A DNA stretch of 64,000 bases from contig OX352322.1 of NCBI GenBank assembly GCA_947090765.1, forward strand, positions 2,525,501 through 2,589,500, written 5' to 3'. Shown piece after piece: positions 1-8,723 of the stretch (its first letter is position 1; each line of letters opens with the position of its first letter). Below the pieces are notes generated by a model. That model saw only the letters and a program-made list of their open reading frames with translations. It had not been told where the DNA came from and did not search any database. The position numbers were made by a program, and so were the translations under genes. The stretch is from Pseudomonas sp. MM223. Lineage in GTDB: Bacteria; Pseudomonadota; Gammaproteobacteria; Pseudomonadales; Pseudomonadaceae.

Positions 1-7
1 CGCTAAA

Positions 8-364
8 GTGGCGATTCTACTAAGTCCTTTTGCTATAGGCATACCAGGGATAGTCCTTAGTGTTGTCACGACGTTGACCCAAGATTATGACGTCGCCTGC
101 TCAGCCATCACGAGTAACCGCTATTTTGAAAGCATCAAGCGTGCGTGGGGTTCTGGGTCATTTAAGTGGCGCTGGATGACACTTTCTACGGTAAGTGGGT
201 TAGTTGCATTCCCGTGGCTAGCACTGCGAATGGGTCAACTGGATGCTGGCGAGTTAAATGCGTTTCCGCAGAAGCTTAAACGAAGGTTGAGGGTTTCAGC
301 CTGGCTAAGCATGACTGGATTCATCTGGATGGTGATTGTATGGGCGTTATTTAAGGTCAAGTAG
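8..364 (+). CDS. Hypothetical membrane protein, 5' end probably outside the window
   Basis: A 118-residue frame begins at a GTG, but it is open to the left edge of the window, so the true start may lie upstream. Two hydrophobic stretches are visible, at about residues 2-22 and 95-115, with basic residues (KLKRRLR) just before the second. This suggests an inner-membrane protein with a cytoplasmic basic loop. I do not recognise the family. It converges on the terC-like gene, with only about 7 bases between the two stop codons. Confidence 0.45.
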   Translation: MAILLSPFAIGIPGIVLSVVTTLTQDYDVACSAITSNRYFESIKRAWGSGSFKWRWMTLSTVSGLVAFPWLALRMGQLDAGELNAFPQKLKRRLRVSAWLSMTGFIWMVIVWALFKVK

Positions 365-370
365 TGGAAA

Positions 371-1435
371 TCAGACCCGCATCTGCGGGTCTTCCTCTTT
401 CTGGCTGACCGTACAATCGGCATTTGAAGGCTGCTCTGGCGAAGAATCCACGACCGTCGCTTTCTCCCCCCGCGTCTTGACCAACGAAACCACCACCCCA
501 CCCAGCAACAACCCGAATGTCACCCCCAACGACAGCAGCGCCGGCACCTTGCCCACCATGCCGTGGTAGAAAATCTTGCAGCCAATAAAGATCAACACCA
601 GCGCCAACGCATACTTGAGGTACACAAACCGGTGCATCAACGCCGACAGCGCGAAGTACAGCGAGCGCAACCCAAGGATGGCAAAGATGTTCGAGGTGTA
701 GACAATGAACGGGTCCTGGGTAATGGCAAAAATCGCCGGCACGCTGTCGACGGCAAATACAAGGTCGGCCAGCTCGATCAGCACCAGCGCCAGGAACAAC
801 GGGGTGGCATAGCGCAGTGCCTTGCTGTGCCCGGGCGGGGTCTGGCGTACGAAGAAGTGCGAGCCGTGGATCTGGTCGGTGACCCGCATGTGCCGGCGCA
901 CGAACTTGATGATCGGGTTGTTGGCAAGGTCCGGGTGGCTGTCTTCTTTCGACAGCGCCATCTTCACCCCGGTAAACAGCAGGAAGGCACCGAAGAGGTA
1001 CAGCACCCAGGCAAAGTTCTGCACCAGTGCAGCGCCCACGCCGATCATGATCGCCCGCAGGAACACCACCCCGAGGATGCCCCAGAACAGCACGCGGTGC
1101 TGGTAGCGGCGGGGGATGGCGAAGTAGCTGAAGATCATCGCCATGACGAACACGTTGTCCATCGACAGCGATTGCTCGACCAGGAAGCCGGTGTAGAACT
1201 CCAACGCCGACTGCGCGCCCAGCTGGTACCACACCCCGGCGCCGAACAGTACGCCGACGCTGAAGTAGCCTGAATACAGCAGCAGGCTTTCGCGCATTTC
1301 GATTTCCCGGTCGTGGCGGTGCAGCACACCCAGGTCGAGCACCAGCAAACCGATGACGATGGCCATGAACACCAGCCACAACCAGGCGCTGGTACCGAGA
1401 ACAGGGGTGGTGAGGAATGCTTGCAGAGCTGTCAT
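371..1435 (-). CDS. TerC/Alx family integral membrane protein
   Basis: The 354-residue product has about eight to nine hydrophobic segments. It carries the TerC-family signatures: EQSLSMDNVFV near residue 85 and IELADLVFAVDSVPAIFAI near residue 225, whose acidic residues lie in the membrane. TerC/Alx proteins are linked to tellurite resistance and, in better-studied members, to manganese export and alkaline pH. The start at 1435 is chosen over an upstream ATG because AAGGAGGGG lies 5-6 bases ahead of it. The C-terminal tail of about 35 residues is polar. The specific substrate is not shown by the sequence. Confidence 0.88.
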   Translation of the reverse strand: MTALQAFLTTPVLGTSAWLWLVFMAIVIGLLVLDLGVLHRHDREIEMRESLLLYSGYFSVGVLFGAGVWYQLGAQSALEFYTGFLVEQSLSMDNVFVMAMIFSYFAIPRRYQHRVLFWGILGVVFLRAIMIGVGAALVQNFAWVLYLFGAFLLFTGVKMALSKEDSHPDLANNPIIKFVRRHMRVTDQIHGSHFFVRQTPPGHSKALRYATPLFLALVLIELADLVFAVDSVPAIFAITQDPFIVYTSNIFAILGLRSLYFALSALMHRFVYLKYALALVLIFIGCKIFYHGMVGKVPALLSLGVTFGLLLGGVVVSLVKTRGEKATVVDSSPEQPSNADCTVSQKEEDPQMRV

Positions 1436-1590
1436 GAGCCCCTCCTTGAATGTCGACGTTGCATGGCAACAGTGATCCGACATGGCGGCTTGGCAGCCGT
1501 CAGAGGGGCCCGGTATCACATGAGTTTGAGCCTAGACCCGTTTGCCAGTGATGCCGAATGGGGAGCTGTTACATTTCTTTGCCAAGGCCC

Positions 1591-1689
1591 CTGTAGCAGC
1601 AGCCTTGTGCTGCGAAGAGGCCCGTATGGGCAATACATCTGTGCAAGGTTTGCCGGCCTCTTCTCAGCGCAAGGCTGCTCCTACAAGGA
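1591..1689. repeat. REP pair (inverted, degenerate)
   Basis: Two P. putida-type REP units lie in opposite orientation. The left unit has the core GCAGCCTTGTGCTGCGAAGAGG and the right unit the reverse-complement type core CCTCTTCTCAGCGCAAGGCTGC, so they can form a long stem. The pair sits between the start of the terC-like gene and the stop of the next minus-strand gene. Confidence 0.75.
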
Positions 1690-1706
1690 TGTGTGCAGTG
1701 TTTGGA

Positions 1707-3014
1707 TCAATAAACCCACACCTCTACACGACGGTTACGCAGCCGCCCTTGCTCCAGCTCATTGCCGGCTACGGGCAGTTCATCGCCCATGCCTGTCACC
1801 TCCAGCAACTCCACGCCATCGCGCGCCAGTTCGCGGCGCACTGCCTGGGCCCTCAGGCGCGAGAGCAGGGCTGCGCGCCCGGGGGTTTCCTTGGGGTCGC
1901 CAAACCCTACCAGTACCGCCTTGCTCTGCAGCTTGCCGGCCTGGCGCAGGTACTCGGCCACGCGCTGTACATCGCGCAGGGCCTTGTTGTCCAGGCTGGC
2001 GCTGCCTTCCTGGAAGCGGAAGTTCACGCTCAGCCGCTGGGCCTGCTGGGCCAGGGTGCGGTAACGCGGTGGCATGTCGGCCTGGGGCGCTACTGGCTGG
2101 GCCTTGATCTGCTGCGACACAAAGCCCTGCTGGGCGACGATCGCCTGGCCGGCCGGGCTTTGGGCAAAGTCGGCCAAGGCCCTGGCCTGTGGCTTGGGGT
2201 TGGCCGGCAAGTAGAAGTACAGGCGCCGTGACAACGGGTAGTCTTCGCTGGCCACTAGCGCGCGCTCCGGCAGCATGGCGGGTGCGTCGCCTTCTGCCAC
2301 CGCCAGCACCTTGGCCCCGTGTACCGCAGCCAGGCTGCTGAAGCCGATGGCCTGGCGGTCGGTGGCCACTTGTGAAGCCAGTTCGTCGCTGGACTCGAAG
2401 CGCCGGGCTTTGGCTGACAGTTCGTCGTGCTGGGGCTCCAGCACCAGCGCCTTGAACGTCTCGAAGGTGCCGGAGCGGTCGTCGCGGGCGTACAGGTGAA
2501 TGGCCCCGCCAGAAATGCCCAATTGCTCCCAGCGCTGGATCTGCCCGGAAAAAATCAGCGCCAGTTGCTGGGTGTTCAGTTGTGGCAGCGGGTTGTCGGG
2601 GTGGACGATGACCGCGACACCGTCCAGGCCGATGACTTGCTCGGCGCTGGCAGCGCGCAGGTCGCCCAGGGCCCGCAGCTGACGCGCTTCGCTGTCGTTG
2701 ATCGGTCGCGAGGCGGCTGCCAGGTCGGCGTCGCCACGGCCTAGGGCGATGAAGCCGGTGCTGGACCCGTGGGCGGCAACATCGATGCGTACCGGCTGGT
2801 CTTGCGCGTTGCGCGCGGTGATCACGGTCTCGTTAGCGACGTTGCCCGGTCGCTGTTCGATGTCAGTGGCTTGCTGCGCACGTAATTGCCCCTGCACCAG
2901 TGCCGGCAACAAGGCCGCGCCGATGGTATTGGAGCCTTGCACGCGCAGGTGGGCGGGCTCTGCCAGGGTCGCCAGTGGTAGCAAGGTGAGCAGCAAGACA
3001 AGCAGTCGGGGCAT
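1707..3014 (-). CDS. PstS-like substrate-binding protein fused to an OmpA-like domain
   Basis: The 435-residue secreted protein has a signal peptide at residues 1-18 (cleavage after TLAEP). A PBP_like_2 domain follows, with phosphate-binding-protein features (GSNTIG near 28, HGSSTGF near 82, DRSGTFETF near 179). A C-terminal OmpA/MotB-type peptidoglycan-binding domain spans about residues 320-435 (FQEGSASL, VLVGFGD, LRNRRVEVWVY). No ABC permease or ATPase is adjacent, so it may act in phosphate sensing or cell-wall-anchored ligand capture rather than ordinary import. Ligand identity is inferred from the family only. Confidence 0.82.
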   Translation of the reverse strand: MPRLLVLLLTLLPLATLAEPAHLRVQGSNTIGAALLPALVQGQLRAQQATDIEQRPGNVANETVITARNAQDQPVRIDVAAHGSSTGFIALGRGDADLAAASRPINDSEARQLRALGDLRAASAEQVIGLDGVAVIVHPDNPLPQLNTQQLALIFSGQIQRWEQLGISGGAIHLYARDDRSGTFETFKALVLEPQHDELSAKARRFESSDELASQVATDRQAIGFSSLAAVHGAKVLAVAEGDAPAMLPERALVASEDYPLSRRLYFYLPANPKPQARALADFAQSPAGQAIVAQQGFVSQQIKAQPVAPQADMPPRYRTLAQQAQRLSVNFRFQEGSASLDNKALRDVQRVAEYLRQAGKLQSKAVLVGFGDPKETPGRAALLSRLRAQAVRRELARDGVELLEVTGMGDELPVAGNELEQGRLRNRRVEVWVY

Positions 3015-3132
3015 GCCGGGTGGCCTATGGCATAGAGTTGGCCGGCAGATTACGACAGTGGCGTGATGATAATGTGACAGTCCGTAGGGGCAGACCCCAA
3101 GGCTCGGCAGTCTGCTTTATCGGCGTTGCTTT

Positions 3133-3236
3133 GCAGCCCATCGCAGGCAAGCCAGCTCCCACAGGTTCAGTGCGTGTCTTGAAGGCAGCACACAACCTGT
3201 GGGAGCGGCTTGTCTGCGATGGGCCGCAAAACGGCC
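3133..3236. repeat. REP pair (inverted)
   Basis: Two opposed REP units (CCCATCGCAGGCAAGCCAGC and the matching GCGGCTTGTCTGCGATGGG) flank a central segment. They lie between two minus-strand genes: upstream of the binding protein and downstream of the ABC ATPase. Confidence 0.8.
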
Positions 3237-3245
3237 CCGGCGATC

Positions 3246-4394
3246 TCAATGCGCCCCGGCAGACTTGCTCAGGTCACTCTCGGCCCACTCGGTATAGATG
3301 CACGCATCCGCCACCGCCCAGCGCACCTTCACACTGTCACCGGGCTGCATCGGCATGCCCGCGGCCGACAGTGCCTTCACCGTCAGCTCGGTCCCCCCTG
3401 CGGTCACCACATGGCAGGTCTGGCTTTCGCCCAGGAACAGTACTTCGCCAACCTTGGCAGCGACCTCGTTCCAGCCCGCCGGCAGTGGCTCGCGTGCAGC
3501 CTGTTCGGCGGTCAGGGCCAGGGCTTTTTCCGGGCGCACCATGATCAGTGCTTCCTGCGAAGCGGCCAGGCCCGGGGTCAGGCGAATGGCCACCGATTGG
3601 CCTTCGAAGCTGCCAGCGCCATTGCTACTGGCCTTGATGCGCAAGAAGTTGGAATTGCCCAGGAACGAGGCGACAAAGGCATTCGGCGGGTTCTGGTACA
3701 GGTCGTAACCGGTGCCCAGGCCGACGATCTTGCCATGGCTGAAGATGGCGATGCGCTGGGACAGGCGCATGGCTTCTTCCTGGTCGTGGGTGACGTAGAC
3801 AATGGTGATACCCAGCCGGCGGTGCAGCTGGCGCAGTTCGTCCTGCAGGTCTTCGCGCAGCTTTTTGTCCAGCGCGCCAAGCGGTTCGTCCATCAGCAGG
3901 ATGCGTGGCTCGTACACCAGTGCCCGTGCTATCGCCACGCGTTGCTGCTGGCCGCCAGACATTTGCGAGGGTTTGCGGTGGGCAAACTTCTCCAGCTGCA
4001 CCAGCTTGAGCATGGCGTCGACGCGCTTGGCGGTCTCGGCAGCGCCGAGTTTGCGAATGGCCAGCGGGAAAGCGATGTTGTCGCGTACGTTCAGGTGCGG
4101 GAACAGCGAATAACGCTGGAACACCATGCCGATATCACGTTTGTGCGGGGGGACATTCACCAGCGACTGGCCATCGACCAGGATTTCGCCGCTGCTGGGC
4201 GTTTCGAAGCCTGCCAGCATCGACAGGGTGGTGGATTTGCCCGAACCGCTGGAGCCGAGAAAGGTCAGGAACTCGCCGTCCTGGATTTCCAGGTCAAGGT
4301 TGTCCACGGCGGTGAAGTCGCCGTAGTGCTTGTTCAGGCCGCGCAGGCTGACGAGGGTCTTGCCGTGCGCGTTGTCTTTGATCACTGCACTCAT
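3246..4394 (-). CDS. ABC transporter ATP-binding protein, spermidine/putrescine (PotA) type
   Basis: The 382-residue ATPase couples ATP hydrolysis to import through the two permeases encoded just upstream. Walker A is GSSGSGKST (near residue 50), the signature is MSGGQQQRVAIARAL (near 145), and Walker B is RILLMDEPLGALD followed by a switch His in YVTHDQEEAM. A TOBE-type C-terminal domain of about 140 residues is typical of PotA/FbpC/PhnT-like subunits. The start at 4394 is preferred because GGAG lies 10 bases upstream; a longer frame to 4466 overlaps the permease gene. It is the last gene of a four-gene operon. Substrate is inferred as polyamine from the companion binding protein. Confidence 0.88.
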   Translation of the reverse strand: MSAVIKDNAHGKTLVSLRGLNKHYGDFTAVDNLDLEIQDGEFLTFLGSSGSGKSTTLSMLAGFETPSSGEILVDGQSLVNVPPHKRDIGMVFQRYSLFPHLNVRDNIAFPLAIRKLGAAETAKRVDAMLKLVQLEKFAHRKPSQMSGGQQQRVAIARALVYEPRILLMDEPLGALDKKLREDLQDELRQLHRRLGITIVYVTHDQEEAMRLSQRIAIFSHGKIVGLGTGYDLYQNPPNAFVASFLGNSNFLRIKASSNGAGSFEGQSVAIRLTPGLAASQEALIMVRPEKALALTAEQAAREPLPAGWNEVAAKVGEVLFLGESQTCHVVTAGGTELTVKALSAAGMPMQPGDSVKVRWAVADACIYTEWAESDLSKSAGAH

Positions 4395-4413
4395 TGTTGT
4401 TTTCTCCGCGCAC

Positions 4414-5223
4414 TCAGGCGTTTGTTTCGGTGCGCCGGCGCAAGGCGGCGGCAATGAACATGACAAGCAGCGACAGGCCGATCAGCAGGGTCGAGGCCAC
4501 GGCGATGACCGGGCTCAGGTCCTGGCGCAGGGTGGTCCACATCTTCACCGGCAGGGTCTGCAGGTCGGGGCTGGCCATCATCACGCTCAGCACCACTTCA
4601 TCCCACGACACCAGGAAGGCGAACAGGCCGCCGGCGATCATCCCCGGGCGAATGGCCGGGAAGGTGACCTTGAAAATTGCCTGCAAACGCGAGGCCCCGC
4701 AGATCACTGCGGCATCCTCGATCGACTGGTCGAACAGTTTCAGCGAGTTGATGATCGAGATGATGGTAAAGGGCAGGGCGACGATCACGTGGCTGACCAC
4801 GAAGGCGAACAGCGTGCCGGTGTAGCCAAGCTTGAGGAACAGTGCGTACACCGCCACGGCAATGATCACCAGCGGCACGATCATCGGCATGGTGAACAGC
4901 CCGTACAGCAACTCGCGGCCCGGGAAGCGGCCACGCACCAGGGCGAATGCGCTGGGCAGGCCCAGCAGCACGGCGGCGACGGTGGTTAGCACGGCCACTT
5001 TCAGGCTGGCCAGTGCGGCGTCCATCCACTCCGGGTTGGAGAAGAACTGGCCGTACCACTTGAAGGTCCAGCCCGGTGGCGGGAACACCAGCCACTGGGA
5101 CGAGCCGAACGACAGCAACACGATGAACACCACTGGCAGCAGCAGGAAGGCCGCGATGACCCCGGTGGTCAGGTACAGGCCCGTACGCAGCGGGCGGCCC
5201 ATGGCATTGGGAGACAGGAGCAT
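4414..5223 (-). CDS. ABC transporter permease, PotC-like
   Basis: The 269-residue inner-membrane permease has six hydrophobic segments. The BPD_transp_1 coupling motif is present near residue 180 (EDAAVICGASRLQAIFKVTFPAIRPG, the EAA loop). The start at 5223 has GAGGTAA about 6 bases upstream. It begins just after the preceding permease stop (5230) and is followed within 20 bases by the ATPase, so translation is probably coupled. Confidence 0.87.
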   Translation of the reverse strand: MLLSPNAMGRPLRTGLYLTTGVIAAFLLLPVVFIVLLSFGSSQWLVFPPPGWTFKWYGQFFSNPEWMDAALASLKVAVLTTVAAVLLGLPSAFALVRGRFPGRELLYGLFTMPMIVPLVIIAVAVYALFLKLGYTGTLFAFVVSHVIVALPFTIISIINSLKLFDQSIEDAAVICGASRLQAIFKVTFPAIRPGMIAGGLFAFLVSWDEVVLSVMMASPDLQTLPVKMWTTLRQDLSPVIAVASTLLIGLSLLVMFIAAALRRRTETNA

Positions 5224-5229
5224 GGCGGT

Positions 5230-6147
5230 TTACCTCGCGTTGCCGACCGGGGATTCCGGCTGCAGCTTCAGGTACAGGTAGAAGAGCACCAGGGTGATCG
5301 CCACCAGCAGTGCGGCGGCGGCGCTGGCCAGGCCCCAGTTGAGGAACGACTGCACCTGCTGGATGATGAACTCGGGCAGCATCATGTTCTGTGCGCCGCC
5401 CAGCAGTGCCGGGGTGACGTAGTAACCGAGCGACATCACGAACACCATCAGTGCCCCGGAGAACAGCCCCGAGCGGCACAGCGGCAGGAACACCTTCCAG
5501 AAGTTGGTCCACGGGCTGGCGCCGCAGATGGACCCGGCCTGCAGCACCATCGGGTCGATGGCGTGCATGGTGGCCTGCAGCGGCAGCACGATGAACGGGA
5601 TCATGATGTAGCTCATGCCAATCACTACGCCGGTAAGGTTATGCACCATTTCCAGCGGGGCATCGATGATACCCATGGCCATCAACGCCTTGTTGATCAC
5701 CCCCGAACTTTGCAGCAACACCAGCCACGAGTAGGTGCGTGCCAGCAGGCTGGTCCACATCGACAGCAGCACGATGTTCAGCAGCCAGCGGCCCCAGCCC
5801 TTGGGCACCAAGGTGATCGCCCAGGCCAGCGGGAAACCCAGCAGCACGCTGATCAGGGTGACCACGCCGGCCACCGAGAAGGTGTTGAACAGCACCCGTG
5901 CGTAGGCCGAGTTGGCGAACAATTGCTCGTAGTTGCCCAGCCCTGGCGTTGGCTCCAGTACCCCGCGCAGCAACAGGCCGACCAGTGGGGCGAAGAAGAA
6001 CAAACCAAGGAACAGCAGGGCCGGCAGCAGGTTGCGGCTGCCTTTCCAGCGCTGGCTCAGGCTGGCGCGGCGCGGGGCCGTGCCGGGAGCGCCGGCGCCC
6101 GTAGGGGCACCTTGCGCGTTATGCAGGGCGTTGATGGCGACTTTCAT
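5230..6147 (-). CDS. ABC transporter permease, PotB-like
   Basis: The 305-residue permease has an unusual cytoplasmic N-terminus of about 35 residues before the first membrane helix, and an EAA loop near residue 215 (GASPWTNFWKVFLPLCRSGL). The ATG at 6147 overlaps the stop of the binding-protein gene as ATGA, which favours it over a GTG 12 bases upstream. It pairs with the next gene as the two transmembrane subunits of one importer. Confidence 0.86.
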   Translation of the reverse strand: MKVAINALHNAQGAPTGAGAPGTAPRRASLSQRWKGSRNLLPALLFLGLFFFAPLVGLLLRGVLEPTPGLGNYEQLFANSAYARVLFNTFSVAGVVTLISVLLGFPLAWAITLVPKGWGRWLLNIVLLSMWTSLLARTYSWLVLLQSSGVINKALMAMGIIDAPLEMVHNLTGVVIGMSYIMIPFIVLPLQATMHAIDPMVLQAGSICGASPWTNFWKVFLPLCRSGLFSGALMVFVMSLGYYVTPALLGGAQNMMLPEFIIQQVQSFLNWGLASAAAALLVAITLVLFYLYLKLQPESPVGNAR

Positions 6148-7170
6148 TTGACCAACCACTCATTCCAGCGGGCCGCGATGGCCTGACCGTTCTTGGCCCA
6201 GTAGGCAAAGTCGAGGGTGACCTGGTCCTGGGCATAGGCGGTTGGCAGGTTTGGCGCAAGGTCTTTGTCCAGCTTGGCCACGCTGTCGACGTTCACGGGT
6301 GCGTAGGCGGTCTTGTTGGCGAACTCGGCCTGGCCTTCGGCGCTGCTGGCGTTGGCCAGGAACTTCATGGCCGCGTCCTTGTTCTTGGCGCCTTTGGGGA
6401 TGACCAGGAAGTCGGCCATGACCAGGTTCTGTTTCCAGGCTCACACCTACCGGTGCACCGTCTTGCTGCAGGGCATAGACACGGCCGTTCCAGAACTGGC
6501 CAAGCGAGGCCTCACCCGAGGCCAGCAGCTGCTGCGACTGGGCGCCACCGCCCCACCAGACGATATCTTTCTTGATGGTGTCGAGTTTCTTGAAGGCGCG
6601 GTCCAGGTCCAGCGGGTACAGCTTGTCCGGCGCTACACCGTCGGCCAGCAGGGCCAGCTCCAGCACGCCGGGGCTGGGCCATTTGTACAGGGCGCGTTTG
6701 CCGGGGTAGGTCTTGGTGTCGAACAGCGCGGTCCAGTCCACCGGTTTGTTGGCACCGAGCTTGCCTTCGTTGTAGCCCAGCACGAAGGAGAAGAAGAACG
6801 AGCCGACGCCATGGTCGGAGACAAAGCGTGGGTCGATCTTGTCGCGGTTGATCTGGTTGAAATCGAGGGGTTCCAGCAGGCCTTCGCTGGCGGCGCGCAG
6901 GGCAAAGTCGGCTTCGACATCGACCACGTCCCATTGCACGTTGCCGCTTTCGACCATGGCCTTGAGCTTGCCGTAGTCGGTGGGGCCGTCTTGCACGACC
7001 TTGATGTCGGTGGCTTTGGTGAAGGGTACGGCCCACGCTTCTTTCTGGGCGTCCTGGGTGGTACCGCCCCAGCTGACGAAGTTCAGGCTGTCAGCGGCCT
7101 GGGCGGCCTGACATGCCAGGGTCAGCAGGCTGGCGGACAGCACTGCGGTTACACGTTTGCTCAACAGCAT
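6144..7170 (-). pseudogene. Polyamine-type ABC substrate-binding protein (PotD/PotF family), frameshifted
   Basis: The first 245 or so codons encode a signal peptide (AQAA-AD cleavage) and a PotD/PotF-like body (SLNFVSWGGTTQDAQ, PTDYGKL, FFFSFVLGYN, GQFWNGR). The frame then breaks at 6436-6440 and the rest of the family sequence (MADFLVIPKGAKNKDAAMKFLANA to NEWLVK) continues in another frame to 6144. Removing one C from AGCCTGG (coding strand) restores GVSWKQNLV, a normal family junction. The gene is therefore either a very recent pseudogene or intact with a sequencing error. It is the first gene of the ABC operon and its stop overlaps the permease start. Confidence 0.85.
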
Positions 7171-7321
7171 GGTTACGCCCTCGTTGCTTTTGTTATTCGA
7201 GGCGGGGCTTGTGGTGCGCCCGCCAACAGTGTTCGGGGAGCAGCTAAAACAAAGTGTCCTGGTGGCCGTTTTTAATTGTAGGTGCCGGCCTGCAGATTTA
7301 AGGTCTACGGGATATCATATT

Positions 7322-7333
7322 ATGGTATTCCAA
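7322..7333. promoter_or_regulatory. Candidate GntR-type operator upstream of the ABC operon
   Basis: ATGGTATTCCAA lies about 150 bases upstream of the binding-protein start. It matches 10 of 12 positions of the perfect palindrome ATGGTATACCAT found between ribB and the DUF1330 gene (8677-8688). The T-GGT-ACC-A layout resembles FCD-type GntR operators. Assignment to a regulator family is inference; no regulator gene is adjacent. Confidence 0.4.
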
Positions 7334-7399
7334 ACTTTTGGCAAGAGGTATGAGGCGACCGGCCATCACTCCGTCCTCTGGCAGGTGCCGCGAATCTTT

Positions 7400-7514
7400 G
7401 TAGGAGCGGCCTTGTGCCGCGAAAGGGCCGCAACGCGGCCCCAACAATTCATGTGTCGAAGCTGAAATCCTAGGGCCGCTTTGCGGCCTTTCGCGGCACA
7501 AGGCCGCTCCTACA
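7400..7514. repeat. REP pair (inverted), overlapping the 3' end of ribB
   Basis: Two opposed REP units share the core GGAGCGGCCTTGTGCCGCG and enclose about 50 bases. The right-hand unit (about 7470-7514) is inside the ribB-type reading frame and supplies its last codons and stop. Confidence 0.85.
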
Positions 7515-8645
7515 GGGGGCGGTGTCAGCCAGAAGGCCTGGCTCGAAGGGAATGCTCTGCACCACCTCCAGCTCATACCCCGCAAGCCCCGCGTACTTCA
7601 GCGGTGGCCCCAGGTGACGGAGCTTGCCCACGCCCAGGTCCTGCAGAATCTGCGCCCCGGTGCCTACTTCGGAGTACACCTTCGACTGCCCGCGCTGGTA
7701 AGGCCTTACCGGCTGAGTCAGCTGTGGTATGCGCTCAAGCAAGGCTTGGGAGGACTCATGGTTGGCCAGGATCACCACCACGCCAGCGCCTTCCTCGGCC
7801 ACCTTCTGCAGTGCCGCCCACAGCGTCCAGTTGGCGGGGCCTGCGTATTCGGCACCGACCAGGTCGCGCAGCGGGTCGATCACATGTACCCGCACCAAGG
7901 TCGGTTGTTCGCGGCGGATGTCGCCCATGACCATGGCCATGTGCACACCACCTTCGATGCGGTCTTCATAGGTGACCAGGCGGAAGGTGCCGTGCACGGT
8001 CGGCAGCTCGCGCTCGCCGATGCGCTTGATGGTCTGTTCGGTGCTCAGGCGGTAGTGGATCAGGTCGGCGATGGTGCCGATCTTGATGCCATGCTGTGCA
8101 GCGAATACCTCAAGGTCCGGGCGGCGGGCCATGGTGCCGTCGTCGTTGAGCACTTCAACGATGACCGAGGCCGGGCTGAACCCCGCCAGGCGCGCCAGGT
8201 CGCAACCGGCTTCGGTGTGGCCGGCGCGGGTCAGCACGCCGCCTTCGCGGGCGCGCAGGGGGAAGATGTGGCCAGGTTGCACCAGGTCTTCGGGGCGGGC
8301 ATCGGGGGCCATCGCCGCTGCCACGGTGCGCGCCCGGTCAGCGGCAGAAATGCCGGTGGTGACGCCGGTGGCCGCCTCGATCGACACGGTGAACGCCGTG
8401 CTGAACGCGCTACCGTTGGCCGGTACCATCTGCTCCAGGCCCAGGCGCTGGCAGTGCTCGTCGGTCAAGGTCAGGCAGATCAGGCCACGTGCTTCGCGGG
8501 CCATGAAGTTGATGGCCTGGGCGTCGCAACGCTCGGCGGCGATCAACAGGTCGCCTTCGTTTTCGCGGTCCTCGTCATCCACCAGCAGGACCATCTTGCC
8601 TTGCCGGTAGTCCTCGAGAAGTTCCTCGATGGTGTTGAATGCCAT
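7470..8645 (-). CDS. ribB: 3,4-dihydroxy-2-butanone-4-phosphate synthase with degenerate GTP cyclohydrolase II domain
   Basis: The 391-residue product makes the four-carbon precursor of riboflavin from ribulose 5-phosphate. The N-terminal RibB domain (residues 1-205) keeps DDEDRENEGD (residues 23-32) and the TRAGHTEAG motif near 142. The C-terminal RibA-like domain (about 210-370) lacks the Cys-rich zinc site and has IRREQPTLVRVH where active enzymes have Cys ligands, so cyclohydrolase activity is unlikely (a RibBX-type protein). The last 15 or so residues, rich in Arg/Pro/Lys, are encoded by a REP element. The gene is divergent from the DUF1330 gene across a 78-base gap holding a palindrome. 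Confidence 0.87.
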   Translation of the reverse strand: MAFNTIEELLEDYRQGKMVLLVDDEDRENEGDLLIAAERCDAQAINFMAREARGLICLTLTDEHCQRLGLEQMVPANGSAFSTAFTVSIEAATGVTTGISAADRARTVAAAMAPDARPEDLVQPGHIFPLRAREGGVLTRAGHTEAGCDLARLAGFSPASVIVEVLNDDGTMARRPDLEVFAAQHGIKIGTIADLIHYRLSTEQTIKRIGERELPTVHGTFRLVTYEDRIEGGVHMAMVMGDIRREQPTLVRVHVIDPLRDLVGAEYAGPANWTLWAALQKVAEEGAGVVVILANHESSQALLERIPQLTQPVRPYQRGQSKVYSEVGTGAQILQDLGVGKLRHLGPPLKYAGLAGYELEVVQSIPFEPGLLADTAPCRSGLVPRKAAKRP

Positions 8646-8676
8646 GTTGCACGCTCACTGTGGTGGGGTGATTTTT

Positions 8677-8688
8677 ATGGTATACCAT
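8677..8688. promoter_or_regulatory. Perfect palindrome ATGGTATACCAT, candidate operator
   Basis: A 12-base perfect palindrome lies 32 bases upstream of the ribB start and 36 bases upstream of the DUF1330 start, so one regulator could control both directions. A 10/12 match stands in front of the ABC transporter operon on the far side of ribB (7322-7333). Confidence 0.5.
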
Positions 8689-8723
8689 CATACACAAATA
8701 TCGCCTCAACTGGAGAGCAGCGC

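Noticed and set aside
1436..1560. Possible yybP-ykoY manganese riboswitch upstream of the TerC/Alx gene
   Set aside because: Such riboswitches often precede alx/terC genes, but I could not find the conserved loops with confidence; a covariance-model search would decide.
8646..8723. Possible FMN riboswitch upstream of ribB
   Set aside because: The intergenic gap is only 78 bases, too short for the FMN aptamer, and the palindrome explains the visible structure.
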